Below, one piece after another: positions 36,415 through 45,740 of a DNA stretch of 64,000 nt. How positions within the stretch are numbered: the first letter of the stretch is position 1; each line of letters starts with the position of its first letter. The position numbers and the translations under genes are program-made. The stretch covers positions 1,488,001 through 1,552,000 of the forward strand of contig NZ_CP134399.1 of the NCBI RefSeq assembly GCF_002968295.1, given 5' to 3'. The DNA comes from Mycobacterium sp. ITM-2016-00317. Its GTDB lineage: Bacteria > Actinomycetota > Actinomycetes > Mycobacteriales > Mycobacteriaceae. Below the pieces are notes generated by a model. That model was not told where the DNA came from. It ran no database searches and was given only the letters and a program-made list of their open reading frames with translations.

Positions 36415-36702
36415 AGGAATCGAGACTAGGCCGTCAGAGTCGCCCAGGGCGCCTCGGGCGGGAAGTGACAGACACGCCACAACGCGACGCGCCGTAATCA
36501 AGTCACGGAATGGTATGAATTCCTGTTCTAGCGCTTGACCAGGACAGCTAACGCGTGTGTAATCACACCAGTGTCATTTCGCGGTTCTCCGGCCGGTTCC
36601 GGTGTCGCAGACCGAGATTCGATCACTTGTTCGAATTGGGTGGCCGCACGTTGGATTGTGGGGCTGGCATATACGGATCTACGAGACCTGGAGGAGGGGA
36701 AC
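36415..36702. promoter_or_regulatory. Divergent fbiA / whiB2 control region
   Basis: These 288 bases separate the fbiA and whiB2 starts and contain the leader of whiB2. GTGTG-TAAT-CACAC at 36553-36566 is a perfect small palindrome that could be an operator. GGAGGAGGGG just before 36703 is the whiB2 ribosome site. No gene is seen inside. Promoter elements cannot be fixed by eye. Confidence 0.5.
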
Positions 36703-37101
36703 ATGACATTTGAACAGGCCGATTTCGGCGACTCGATTCGGTTCGACAACAGGCTCCTCGGCTCGGTGGGAAGTGCGCCGCACATCCAGACCGGACCGAC
36801 ACCAAGCGGAGTCAACGGGCGTCCCCAGCTGAGTCTGGTGCCCGACCACGCCGACTACTTCAGCGAAGGCGCCGAGCTCGACGAGGATCAGTGGCAGGAG
36901 CGCGCGCTGTGCGCCCAGACCGATCCCGAGGCCTTCTTCCCGGAGAAGGGCGGCTCCACCCGCGAAGCCAAGCGCATCTGCCAGGGCTGTGAGGTCAAGG
37001 ACGCGTGCCTGGAGTACGCACTGGCCAACGACGAGCGCTTCGGCATCTGGGGCGGACTGTCCGAGCGGGAGCGTCGGCGCCTCAAGCGCGGCATCATCTG
37101 A
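36703..37101 (+). CDS. whiB2: Transcription factor WhiB2 (WhmD)
   Basis: Essential iron-sulfur regulator of cell division and septation. The 132-residue protein has the four cluster ligands Cys70, Cys93, Cys96 and Cys102 (ALCAQTDPEAFFPEKGG, RICQGCEVKDACLEYAL), the GIWGG turn and the basic C-terminus SERERRRLKRGII. The N-terminal 65 residues (RFDNRLLGSV) are the WhiB2-specific part. GGAGG before ATG 36703 decides the start. The stop codon is inside a perfect palindrome. Confidence 0.95.
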   Translation: MTFEQADFGDSIRFDNRLLGSVGSAPHIQTGPTPSGVNGRPQLSLVPDHADYFSEGAELDEDQWQERALCAQTDPEAFFPEKGGSTREAKRICQGCEVKDACLEYALANDERFGIWGGLSERERRRLKRGII

Positions 37102-37124
37102 GCCGCGCCGGCGCGGCTCAGATG
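37095..37124. terminator. 30-base perfect palindrome between convergent whiB2 and Rv3259-like genes
   Basis: CATCTGAGCCGCGCC is followed at once by its exact inverse. It includes the whiB2 TGA and ends five bases before the stop of the convergent gene. No loop bases separate the arms, so the hairpin would lose a few pairs at the tip. A shared terminator is likely. Confidence 0.65.
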
Positions 37125-37128
37125 CCGG

Positions 37129-37587
37129 CTAGTCCTCGTCCAGGGTCGGGTCGATGACAGACGGTTCCACACCCAGATAGGTGGCGACCTGCGCCACCAG
37201 CAATTCATGCAGCAGCTCGGTCAGCTCGTCGGTGTCTTTAGCCCGACGCTCGATCGGCTTGCGGAACAACACAATTCGAGCGCGAGTGGAGTTACCTCGC
37301 ACGTCCACCCCCGCGGGGATCAGCCGGGCCAGCGCGATCGGGCCGTCGGCCACCACCTCCGGGGGCCACTGCACACTTTCGGGATCCTTCGGCGCGATGC
37401 GCGGAATCTCGTCGACCGCCACATCGAGCGTCGACACCCGGTCATGCCAGCGCCGCTCGATCGGCTCATAGGCTTCCAGCACCGCCATGTCGAAACGTTC
37501 GGCGCGGGTGCGCCACCCCGGAACCGTCGGTGGCAACAGCGTCCCGCGCATCTCCCGCCGCGGACCGCGAACGTGGCGCCTCGTCAC
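37129..37587 (-). CDS. Metallopeptidase-family (zincin-like) protein, Rv3259-like
   Basis: A 152-residue protein of the actinobacterial family next to whiB2. TVPGWRTRAERFDMAVLEAYEPIERRW and VQWPPEVVADGPIALARLIP are its typical blocks. The helix where a zincin has HExxH reads LLHELLVAQVATYLGV, so the second zinc His is missing; enzymatic activity is doubtful. GTG 37587 is the likely start, given the MTRRHVRGPRREMRG N-terminus. Confidence 0.75.
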   Translation of the reverse strand: MTRRHVRGPRREMRGTLLPPTVPGWRTRAERFDMAVLEAYEPIERRWHDRVSTLDVAVDEIPRIAPKDPESVQWPPEVVADGPIALARLIPAGVDVRGNSTRARIVLFRKPIERRAKDTDELTELLHELLVAQVATYLGVEPSVIDPTLDED

Positions 37588-37675
37588 GGACAGATCGTAA
37601 CGGTTGGGCTTCGGGCCGGTCCCGGCTGCGCGTGTCCGGCGCAACCGCAACGATCCCGCACGATAGCCTTCGGCT

Positions 37676-38095
37676 GTGAATGTTCCCCGTCGCTGCTGCC
37701 GGCCAGGGTGCCCGCACTATGCGGTCGCGACGCTCACCTTCGTCTACTCGGACTCGACCGCTGTCGTCGGCCCGCTGGCCACCGTGTCCGAGCCGCACTC
37801 GTGGGACCTGTGCGTCCTGCACGCCGGCCGGATCACCGCGCCCCGCGGCTGGGAGCTGGTCCGGCACGCCGGCCCGCTGCCCTCGCACCCCGACGACGAC
37901 GATCTGGTGGCGTTGGCTGACGCGGTCCGAGAAGGCCGGGAGGCGGCCGCGCCCGCCGCCGGTTTCACCCCCGGCTTCAGCGACCCGGTCACCGGTGCGC
38001 ACGGCGGCGCGTTGATGGCCCCGCCGGCCCGCCGCCCCGAGACCAACGGACGCCGCCGCGGACACCTGCGCGTGCTGCCCGACCCGACGGACTGA
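37676..38095 (+). CDS. DUF3499 protein (Rv3258c-like)
   Basis: A 139-residue actinobacterial protein with a probable zinc ribbon: RRCCRPGCPHYAVATLTF near the N-terminus and WDLCVLHAGRIT at about 43-54. The C-terminal half is Ala/Pro-rich and unstructured. Start is GTG 37676. It stands before the phosphomannomutase gene, as in M. tuberculosis. Function unknown. Confidence 0.85.
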   Translation: MNVPRRCCRPGCPHYAVATLTFVYSDSTAVVGPLATVSEPHSWDLCVLHAGRITAPRGWELVRHAGPLPSHPDDDDLVALADAVREGREAAAPAAGFTPGFSDPVTGAHGGALMAPPARRPETNGRRRGHLRVLPDPTD

Positions 38096-38218
38096 CCGGC
38101 CCGCGCTCTTCCAGCTCCGACACCCGGTGGACGACCCGACCGGCAGATGAGTCGCCATGCGCACAGCCGGTGACGGCTAGGCTGACCATCACACAGTCTC
38201 TTCGTCCCAAGGAGCTTC

Positions 38219-39610
38219 ATGTCTCGTCCCGCCGAGGCGGTACAACGCGTCATCAAGGCCTATGACGTGCGTGGACTCGTCGGCGAGGAGATCGACGAGA
38301 GTTTCGTGCGCGACGTCGGCGCCGCGTTCGCCCGCCTGGTCCGCGACGCGGCCGCGCCCGCCAGCCAGATCGTCGTCGGGTACGACATGCGGGCCAGTTC
38401 GCCGGGACTGGCCGACGCCTTCGCCGACGGCGTCACCGCCCAGGGCCTCGACGTCGTCCGCATCGGGCTGGCCTCCACCGACCAGCTCTACTTCGCCTCC
38501 GGCCTGCTGGACTGCCCCGGCGCGATGTTCACCGCCAGCCACAACCCGGCCGCCTACAACGGCATCAAACTGTGCCGGGCCGGGGCCAAGCCCGTCGGCA
38601 AGGACACCGGGCTGACCACCATCAGCGACGAGGTCATCGCCGGGGTGCCGGAGTTCGACGGCCCCCGCGGCACCGTCACCGACCGCGACGTGCTCGACGA
38701 GTACGGCGAGTTCCTGCGCTCGCTGGTCGACATCGCGGCGGCCCGGCCGCTGCACGTCGCCGTCGACGCCGGCAACGGGATGGCCGGCCACACCGCTCCC
38801 GCGGTGCTCGGCCCGATCGCGTCGATCAAACTCTCGCCGCTGTACTTCGAACTCGACGGCAACTTCCCCAACCACGAGGCCAACCCGCTCGACCCGGCCA
38901 ACCTCGTCGACCTGCAGAACTTCGTGCGCGAGACCGGTGCCGACATCGGGCTGGCCTTCGACGGCGACGCCGACCGCTGCTTCGTCGTCGACGAGACCGG
39001 CCACGCCGTGTCGCCGTCGGCGGTGACCGCGCTGGTCGCCGCACGCGAACTGAAGCGCGAAATCGGCGCGACGATCATCCACAACCTGATCACCTCCCGT
39101 GCAGTGCCCGAGCTGGTGGCCGAACGCGGCGGCACGCCGGTGCGCTCGCGCGTCGGCCACTCCTACATCAAGGGTTTGATGGCCGAGACCGGCGCGATCT
39201 TCGGTGGCGAACACTCCGCGCACTACTACTTCCGGGACTTCTGGGGCGCCGACTCCGGCATGCTGGCCGCGCTGCACGTGCTCGCCGCGCTCGGCGAACA
39301 GGACCGCCCGCTGTCGGAGATGATGGCCGACTACCAGCGCTACGAAGCCTCCGGCGAGATCAACTACACCGTCACCGACGCGCCCGCGGTCGTCGACGCC
39401 GTGCTGCAGACCTTCGGCAATCGCGTCCACGCCCTCGACCACCTCGACGGGGTCACCGTCGACCTCGGCGACGGCCGCTGGTTCAACCTGCGGATGTCCA
39501 ACACCGAGCCGCTGCTGCGACTCAACGTCGAGGCCCGTAGCGCCGAAGAGGTCGAAGAGTTGGTCGACGAGATCGCGGGCGTCGTGTCCGGCGCCGAGGA
39601 TTCGACATGA
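38219..39610 (+). CDS. manB: Phosphomannomutase / phosphoglucomutase (Rv3257c-like)
   Basis: Converts mannose 6-phosphate to mannose 1-phosphate for GDP-mannose. The 463-residue alpha-D-phosphohexomutase has the phosphoserine loop FTASHNPAAYNG, the metal loop FDGDADRC, the sugar loop GGEHSAHYYF and the phosphate loop RMSNTEPLLRLN. AAGGAG lies four bases before ATG 38219. Its stop overlaps the next start by four bases. In M. tuberculosis the equivalent gene is called pmmA or manB. Confidence 0.95.
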   Translation: MSRPAEAVQRVIKAYDVRGLVGEEIDESFVRDVGAAFARLVRDAAAPASQIVVGYDMRASSPGLADAFADGVTAQGLDVVRIGLASTDQLYFASGLLDCPGAMFTASHNPAAYNGIKLCRAGAKPVGKDTGLTTISDEVIAGVPEFDGPRGTVTDRDVLDEYGEFLRSLVDIAAARPLHVAVDAGNGMAGHTAPAVLGPIASIKLSPLYFELDGNFPNHEANPLDPANLVDLQNFVRETGADIGLAFDGDADRCFVVDETGHAVSPSAVTALVAARELKREIGATIIHNLITSRAVPELVAERGGTPVRSRVGHSYIKGLMAETGAIFGGEHSAHYYFRDFWGADSGMLAALHVLAALGEQDRPLSEMMADYQRYEASGEINYTVTDAPAVVDAVLQTFGNRVHALDHLDGVTVDLGDGRWFNLRMSNTEPLLRLNVEARSAEEVEELVDEIAGVVSGAEDST

Positions 39611-40712
39611 GCCCGCTCTCGGCCGCCGGTGCCGACCTCGACGACACCGAAGCGCTGCTCGACGCGGACCGGATGGGTCTGCTGCGGGCGGCGTCGATGG
39701 CCGGCGCGCAGGTGCGGGCCACCGCCGCAGCGCTCGACGAAGGCGACCTCGACGCGGTCCGCTCGGACTCGCCGCCCCGCACACTCGTGTGGGTGGCCAA
39801 TGCCGGCAACGCCGAGACCGCGGGAGCCATGCTCGCCGCGCAGCTCGGCGGCTCGATCGGCGCGCCACTGGTCCTGGCCTCCGAGGCACCGCCGTGGATC
39901 GGCGCCCTCGACGTGGTGGTCATTGCCGGGGACGACCCCGGCGACCCGGCCCTGACGTCGGCGGCCGCGACCGCCGTGCGCCGCGGCAGCCGGGTGATCG
40001 TCGCAGCGCCCTACGAGGGGCCGCTGCGCGACGCGACCGCTGGACGCGCGGTCACGCTGCCGCCCCGGCTTCCGATACCTGACGAGGTCAACTTCGCCCG
40101 GTACCTGGCCGCGGGGCTCGCTGCGGTGCAGGCGGTCATCCCCGGCTACTCGCTCGACCTCGGCGCGATGGCCGACGCGCTGGACGCCGAGGCATTCCGA
40201 AACAGCGCCTCGCGTGAGGTTTTCACCAATCCGGCCAAGGGCCTCACCCAGCGCATGCGCGACCGCGAAGTCGTGCTCGCCGGCGACTCCGCCGCCACGC
40301 TCGCGCTGGCCCGCCACGCCGTCGCGGTGATGCTGCGCGTCGGACATCAGAGCGTGGCCGCGGTGGAGTTGAACGATGCGCTGGGCGCCATCGGATCCGG
40401 CTGGGGCCGGACCGCCGGCAGGGCGGCGTCGATCTTCCACGACGAGGAGATCGACGGGCCGCTGCCCAACCGCACATGTACTCTCGTGCTGACCACAGAC
40501 GCCGAGCGGCCAGCCATGTCCGCCCGGCTGAGGGGGTTCGACGACGTCCACGTCGTCAACGCCGACGACGTCCCCGACGTCGCGGCGACCGGGGGGATAG
40601 TGAGTCGGGCTCAGCAACGATGCCCGGATCCACACGTCCCGAACAACAATTGGCGCTGTTGGCGGTCCGTCTCGAGATGGCGGCGGTCTACCAGCGGCTG
40701 GTTCGAGGTTGA
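39607..40712 (+). pseudogene. TobH-like SIS-domain protein (Rv3256c-like), frameshifted near its end
   Basis: A sugar-isomerase-like protein between phosphomannomutase and manA. LLDADRMGLLRAASMAGAQVRATAAAL and VANAGNAETAGAMLAAQL start it, and two SIS-like halves follow. The frame runs well to VADDVPDVAATGG, then enters a run of six G (40591-40596) and shifts; without correction it reads on through the start of manA to 40920. One more G restores DSESGSATMPGSTRPEQQLALLAVRLEMAAVYQRLVRG and a stop at 40710-40712, right before manA, as expected. Possibly a base-calling error. Its role in mannose metabolism is inferred from position. Confidence 0.8.
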
Positions 40713-40717
40713 GACGA

Positions 40718-41944
40718 GTGCACCTGCTGAAAGGCGCGGTCCGGACCTACGCATGGGGTTCGCGAACCGCGATCGCCGAATTCGTCGGCGCTCCGAGTCC
40801 CACCCCGCACCCCGAGGCCGAACTCTGGTTCGGGGCGCACCCGGGGGACCCGGCGTATCTCCTGACCGACGACGGAGAACGGTCCCTGCTCGACGCGCTG
40901 CGCACCGACCCGGAAGGTGAGCTCGGCGCCGCGGTCCGCGCGCGCTTCGGCGACACCCTGCCGTTTCTGGTCAAGGTGCTCGCCGCCGACGAGCCGTTGT
41001 CGCTGCAGGCGCACCCCAGCATGGAGCAGGCCGTCGAGGGATTCAGCCGCGAGGACCGGATGGGCATCCCGGTCTCGGCGCCCAACCGCAACTACCGCGA
41101 CCGCAGCCACAAACCCGAGATCATCGTCGCGCTGAGCCAGTTCGAGGCGCTGGCCGGATTCCGCAGTGCCGCCCGGTCGGTCGAGTTGATGCAGGCGCTC
41201 GGCGTGCCCGAGTTGGACCCGTTCATCAACCTGCTGCACGGGCAGCGCGACGAGGACGGTCTGCGCGCGCTGTTCACCACCTGGATCACCTTCCCCCAGC
41301 CCGACCTCGACGCGCTGGTACCCGCGGTGATCGACGGCGCCATCAACTACGTCCGGTCTGGGGAAAAGGAATTCGCCCGCGAAGCCAAGACGGTGCTGGA
41401 ACTCGGCGAGCGTTATCCCGGTGATGCGGGCGTGCTGGCCTCCATGCTGCTGAACCGGCTGTCGCTGGCGCCGGGGGAGGCCCTGTACCTGCCGGCCGGC
41501 AACCTGCACGCCTACCTGCACGGCATCGGGGTAGAGGTGATGGCCAACTCCGACAACGTCCTTCGCGGCGGGCTGACCCCCAAGCACGTCGACGTGCCCG
41601 AGCTGCTGCGGGTGCTGGACTTCACCCCGGCCGAGGACATCCTGGTCACCCCCGAAAGTCACCGCGACGGGGCGGAGATCATCTACCCGACGCCCGCGCC
41701 GGAGTTCTCGGTGTCGGTGCTCGGTATCGACAGCGACCAGGTGGGCCACGAGATCGACACCCCTGCCCGCCGCGAAGGCCCGCAGATCCTGCTGTGCACC
41801 GAGGGGGCGGCGACGGTGCACGCCAAGGCGAACACGGTGGTGCTGGAAAAAGGTGCCGCAGCGTGGGTTTCGGCAGACGACGACCCGATCAGGCTGGTCG
41901 CGCACGAGCCGTTCCGGATGTTCCGGGTGACCGTAGGGATCTAG
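40718..41944 (+). CDS. manA: Mannose-6-phosphate isomerase
   Basis: Interconverts fructose 6-phosphate and mannose 6-phosphate, the entry to mannose metabolism. The 408-residue zinc enzyme has PEAELWFGAHPGDPA, LQAHPSMEQA, HKPEIIVAL and HAYLHGIGVEVMANSDNVLRGGLT, which carry the zinc ligands (Gln, two His, Glu). GTG 40718 gives the normal short N-terminus; TTG 40709 is also in frame and overlaps the preceding TGA. Operon with the phosphomannomutase. Confidence 0.93.
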   Translation: MHLLKGAVRTYAWGSRTAIAEFVGAPSPTPHPEAELWFGAHPGDPAYLLTDDGERSLLDALRTDPEGELGAAVRARFGDTLPFLVKVLAADEPLSLQAHPSMEQAVEGFSREDRMGIPVSAPNRNYRDRSHKPEIIVALSQFEALAGFRSAARSVELMQALGVPELDPFINLLHGQRDEDGLRALFTTWITFPQPDLDALVPAVIDGAINYVRSGEKEFAREAKTVLELGERYPGDAGVLASMLLNRLSLAPGEALYLPAGNLHAYLHGIGVEVMANSDNVLRGGLTPKHVDVPELLRVLDFTPAEDILVTPESHRDGAEIIYPTPAPEFSVSVLGIDSDQVGHEIDTPARREGPQILLCTEGAATVHAKANTVVLEKGAAAWVSADDDPIRLVAHEPFRMFRVTVGI

Positions 41945-43250
41945 TCCACAACGTCAAGTTGTGCCGGACCGCGCGGCCGACCAACCGTGGTGACGGCACC
42001 ATGTAGAGGCTGTCGAGCAGACTGAACCGGCGCAGGAACCACTCCGCCAGAACGGGATCGGTCTCCGCCGCGCCGAGGAACTGGTCGAACAACCCGCCGA
42101 CGGGCCGGTACCACCACGGCATCTCGCCGTGCGCGCCGTGCAACGTCAGATCGCCGATCGCGTTCATCGTCCACACCGGATAGGTGGTCTTGGCGGTGGC
42201 CCGGAAGAACTCCGTCCGTGGGTCGGGCGATTGCAGCGCCCGGCGCAGATGGCCGGCCTGCAGCGACGTCATCGTCATCCCCTGACCGAACGTCGGGTTG
42301 AAGCTGGCCACCGCGTCGCCGAACGGCAGAATGCCCTCCGGGAACCGCTCCAGTTTGTCGTAACGCCGCCACCGGCTCGTCGGATACTTGTGCAGCGCAA
42401 CCTCACCCAGCGGCATGCCACAGCGCACCGCGGCGCTGAGATGGCCGGGCAGCACCTCGTCGGCCAGCGCGCACATGCCGTCGAAATCCGCCGGCGGGGC
42501 GACCTTGCCGACCCCGAACGTCGTCAGCCCCCAGGTGCCGTCCTCGTAATACAGCATGCCCAGCCCGCGTGGCTGGGCGCGGGACGCCCCCGCCACCACC
42601 ACCTTCTCGGCGATCAGCCCGTCGGGAATGCGCAGCTGATGTGTGGCGTAACCGATCCCTACCTCGACGGTCTGCTCGTCGGGGCGCTGAAAACCCCACT
42701 GCGCCAACCACGCCGGCAGTCGGGTGCCGCGACCGGTGGCATCGATCACCAGATCGGCGGGCACCGTCGCGCCGTCGGAGGTCCGCACCCCGGTGACCCG
42801 ACCGTCCTGCAGCACCGGCTCGTCGACCCCGACGTCGAACAGCGTCACGTTGGGCAACTGCGCAGTGCGGCGCCGGATCTGCCACTCCAGATGCGTGCGG
42901 CTCGGCACGTAGGCGGTGAACTCGTCCTGCAGCCGGTGATGCGTGCCCAGCACATGGCCGGCCGCGCCGAAATGAATGCAATCAGGCCGGTTCTCCAGAA
43001 TCGGCACACCCGCGGCCACCATGTCGGCGAGCAGCCCGGGGTACAGCGATTCGAACTCCTGCGCGCCGCGCGCCATCAACAGATGCACATGCTTGCTCTG
43101 CGGCACCGCGGGCCGGTGCGCCGGAACATCGGGCAGCTGATCGCGGTCGAACACCGTGACACGGTCACAGACCTCGGAGAGCACCCGCGCCGCACACAGC
43201 CCGCCGAGGCTCGCCCCGATGACGATCGCGTGTTTGGCGGTCCGAGTCAT
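41889..43250 (-). CDS. FAD-dependent monooxygenase-like protein (Rv3254-like)
   Basis: A 453-residue flavoprotein of the group A hydroxylase/squalene-epoxidase-like type. The Rossmann motif is AIVIGASLGGLCAARVLSE, the GD motif is GILPFGDAVASFNPTFGQGMTMTS, and DLVIDATGRGTRLPAWL is the DG-type motif. Substrate unknown. The frame overruns the convergent manA by 56 bases; with one more G near 41945 it would end LTLWD at 41941, so its last 17 residues may be an artefact. Start is ATG 43250. In M. tuberculosis the same gene is Rv3254. Confidence 0.8.
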   Translation of the reverse strand: MTRTAKHAIVIGASLGGLCAARVLSEVCDRVTVFDRDQLPDVPAHRPAVPQSKHVHLLMARGAQEFESLYPGLLADMVAAGVPILENRPDCIHFGAAGHVLGTHHRLQDEFTAYVPSRTHLEWQIRRRTAQLPNVTLFDVGVDEPVLQDGRVTGVRTSDGATVPADLVIDATGRGTRLPAWLAQWGFQRPDEQTVEVGIGYATHQLRIPDGLIAEKVVVAGASRAQPRGLGMLYYEDGTWGLTTFGVGKVAPPADFDGMCALADEVLPGHLSAAVRCGMPLGEVALHKYPTSRWRRYDKLERFPEGILPFGDAVASFNPTFGQGMTMTSLQAGHLRRALQSPDPRTEFFRATAKTTYPVWTMNAIGDLTLHGAHGEMPWWYRPVGGLFDQFLGAAETDPVLAEWFLRRFSLLDSLYMVPSPRLVGRAVRHNLTLWTRSLRSPGTSGTARARPA

Positions 43251-43307
43251 TGGAGTCAACGGTAATGGGTAGATTCCGCTGAGGCGATGACGAAAAGAGG
43301 ACGGTCG

Positions 43308-44786
43308 ATGGCGCAGGAGCCGGGTTCGCAGACGGTCAACCGACGGCGGACCAAGTCGGTGGAGCAGTCGATCGCCGACACCGACGATCCCGACACCCGG
43401 CTCCGCAAAGATCTGAACTGGTGGGACCTGACCGTCTTCGGGGTCTCGGTGGTGATCGGCGCCGGCATCTTCACCATCACCGCGTCCACCGCCGCCAACC
43501 TCACCGGCCCGGCGATCTCGGTGTCCTTCATCTTCGCCGCGATCGCCTGCGCGCTGGCCGCGCTGTGCTACGCGGAGTTCGCCTCCACCGTGCCGGTTGC
43601 GGGTAGCGCGTACACGTTCGCGTACGCGACGTTCGGGGAGTTCGTCGCCTGGATCATCGGCTGGGACCTGATTCTCGAGTTCGCGGTCGCGGCGGCCGTC
43701 GTGGCCAAAGGCTGGTCCAGCTACCTCGGCACCGTCTTCAACTTCGCCGGCGGCACCACGGAAGTGGCGGGCTTCGAACTGGATTGGGGCGCGCTGGTGA
43801 TCATCGCGCTGGTCACCGTGATCCTGGCGCTGGGCACCAAGTTGTCGGCCGGCATCAGCCTGGCCATCACCGCGGTGAAGGTGTCGGTGGTGCTGCTGGT
43901 GGTCATCGTCGGCGCGTTCTACATCAAGACGGAGAACTTCACGCCGTTCGTGCCGTCACCGGAAACCGGCCGGGGCGGGACGGGCACCGAGCAATCGCTG
44001 TTCTCGCTGCTGACCGGCGCCGAGGGCAGCCACTACGGCTGGTACGGCGTGCTGGCCGGCGCGTCGATCGTGTTCTTCGCGTTCATCGGGTTCGACATCG
44101 TCGCGACCACCGCCGAAGAGACCAAGAACCCGCAGCGCGACGTCCCCCGCGGCATCCTCACCTCGCTCGGCATCGTCACCGTGCTCTACGTCGCCGTCGC
44201 GGTCGTGCTCACCGGCATGGTCAGCTACACCGAACTGCGCGAAGCCGAAACCCAGAACCTGGCCACCGCGTTCTCGCTGAACGGCGTGGACTGGGCCGCC
44301 AAGGTGATCTCGATCGGCGCGCTCGCCGGCTTGACCACCGTGGTGATCGTGCTGGTGCTCGGGCAGACGCGGGTGCTGTTCGCGATGTCGCGCGACGGGC
44401 TGCTGCCGCGGCAACTGGCCAAGACCGGTCAGCGCGGCACGCCGGTGCGGATCACGCTGATCGTCGGCTTCGTCGTCGCCGTGACCGCGACGGTCTTCCC
44501 GATCGGCAAGCTCGAAGAGATGGTGAACATCGGCACGCTGTTCGCGTTCGTGCTGGTGTCGGCCGGGGTGATCGTGCTGCGGCGGTCGCGGCCGGACCTC
44601 AAGCGCGGCTTCCGCACGCCGCTGGTGCCGCTGCTGCCGATCGTGTCGATCATCGCGTGCGTGTGGCTGATGCTGAACCTGACCGGGCTCACCTGGATCC
44701 GCTTCCTGGTCTGGATGGGCATCGGCGTGATCGTGTACTTCGCCTACGGCCGCCGCCACTCGATGGTGGCGAATCGGGCGCGCTGA
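43308..44786 (+). CDS. APC-family amino-acid permease (Rv3253c-like)
   Basis: A 492-residue transporter with 12 predicted membrane helices. LRKDLNWWDLTVFGVSVVIGAGIFTITAS is the conserved first helix with the GAGIF substrate loop; FIGFDIVATTAEETKNPQRDVPRGI is typical of cationic amino-acid transporters. AGAGGA precedes ATG 43308 by six bases; ATG 43287 is an alternative. Its last codons lie within a 37-base hairpin repeat that recurs after the next gene. Confidence 0.88.
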   Translation: MAQEPGSQTVNRRRTKSVEQSIADTDDPDTRLRKDLNWWDLTVFGVSVVIGAGIFTITASTAANLTGPAISVSFIFAAIACALAALCYAEFASTVPVAGSAYTFAYATFGEFVAWIIGWDLILEFAVAAAVVAKGWSSYLGTVFNFAGGTTEVAGFELDWGALVIIALVTVILALGTKLSAGISLAITAVKVSVVLLVVIVGAFYIKTENFTPFVPSPETGRGGTGTEQSLFSLLTGAEGSHYGWYGVLAGASIVFFAFIGFDIVATTAEETKNPQRDVPRGILTSLGIVTVLYVAVAVVLTGMVSYTELREAETQNLATAFSLNGVDWAAKVISIGALAGLTTVVIVLVLGQTRVLFAMSRDGLLPRQLAKTGQRGTPVRITLIVGFVVAVTATVFPIGKLEEMVNIGTLFAFVLVSAGVIVLRRSRPDLKRGFRTPLVPLLPIVSIIACVWLMLNLTGLTWIRFLVWMGIGVIVYFAYGRRHSMVANRAR

Positions 44787-44813
44787 AGCACCCTCGCTGT
44801 CGCATAGCGCGCC
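44777..44813. repeat. GGCGCGCT hairpin, copy 1 (after the permease)
   Basis: GGCGCGCT (44777-44784) pairs with AGCGCGCC (44806-44813); GAAGCACCCTC lies inside. The element continues with GATTC to 44819. A second copy at the end of the DUF559 gene is split by the IS481 element. Probably the old terminator of the permease gene. Confidence 0.65.
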
Positions 44814-44857
44814 GGATTCACCGGTGAGGGAACCGGATCGTCGGCTGTCGCGTCCGA

Positions 44858-45724
44858 ATGGACATGCTCAGCGATTACCTGCGGCGCCACGACGGCGTGA
44901 TCACCTACGGCCAGGCGCGTGCGGCCGGGCTCAGTAGACGAACAGTCCAACGACGCGTGCAGTCCGGCCTGTGGCGGCGGTGCGGCCGCGGGGTGTACTT
45001 CGTCGACGACCGGCCCTTCTCCGACGCGGCCCGCATCCGCGCCGCGGTCTGGAGCCACGGGGAGCGTGCCGCCGCGAGTGGATTGACCGCGGCCTGGTGG
45101 CACGGCCTGAGCCATTTCGCCCCGGCCGTCGCCGAAGTCACGGTGCCGCGGGACAGTCACGGGCGCCGCCATGACGGCACGCGGGTCCGGCGACGAGACC
45201 TGGATCCGGCCGATGTCGTCGAACTCAACGGCCTGCAGGTGACGTCGCTGCCCCTGACCGTGGTGGAGGCGTCGGCGCAACGCGGTGGCGGCGCCAAGCT
45301 GATGGACAACGCGCTGCAACGGCACGTCGACCTCACGAGCCTGTGGCGAACCCACCTGCGCAACAAGGGACGCACCGGCGCCCCACGGTCACGGCTGCTG
45401 CTGCAGGCGGCCGAGGGCGGGGCCCGCTCGCCGGCGGAGAGACTGCTGCACTCGTTGCTACGCGGCGCGGGCCTCGAGGGGTGGATCCCGAATTACCGGG
45501 TCGGCGGCTACCGCGTCGACGTCGGCGTCCCCGTGCACAAGGTCGCCATCGAGGTGGACGGGTTCGCCTTCCACAGCGGGGCCGACGAGTTCCAGATCGA
45601 CCGTGAGCGCCAGAACGACCTCGTGCTGGCCAGGTGGCAGGTGCTGCGATTCACCTGGCTGGACCTCACCGAATACCCGGAGCGCGTCGTCGCGTCGATC
45701 CGCCGGGCGATTTCGGCGCGCTGA
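44858..45724 (+). CDS. DUF559 protein with AbiEi-like winged helix, copy 2
   Basis: A 288-residue protein of the same architecture as 32637-33503 but distant in sequence. Residues 1-60 are a clear AbiEi-type winged helix (LRRHDGVITYGQARAAGLSRRTVQRRVQSGLWRR). Residues about 185-288 are the DUF559 nuclease-like domain (YRVDVGVPVHKVAIEVDGFAFHS, DRERQNDLVLARWQVLRFTW). There is no toxin partner. The gene is bracketed by two direct copies of the GGCGCGCT hairpin. ATG 44858 is used; ATG 44864 is also possible. Confidence 0.75.
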   Translation: MDMLSDYLRRHDGVITYGQARAAGLSRRTVQRRVQSGLWRRCGRGVYFVDDRPFSDAARIRAAVWSHGERAAASGLTAAWWHGLSHFAPAVAEVTVPRDSHGRRHDGTRVRRRDLDPADVVELNGLQVTSLPLTVVEASAQRGGGAKLMDNALQRHVDLTSLWRTHLRNKGRTGAPRSRLLLQAAEGGARSPAERLLHSLLRGAGLEGWIPNYRVGGYRVDVGVPVHKVAIEVDGFAFHSGADEFQIDRERQNDLVLARWQVLRFTWLDLTEYPERVVASIRRAISAR

Positions 45725-45740
45725 AGCACCCTCAGGGTCG
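45715..45740. repeat. GGCGCGCT hairpin, copy 2, left half
   Basis: 45715-45740 repeats 44777-44802 with three differences. It contains the DUF559 stop codon and is cut at 45740 by the IS481 element. The right half resumes at 47069. Confidence 0.7.
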
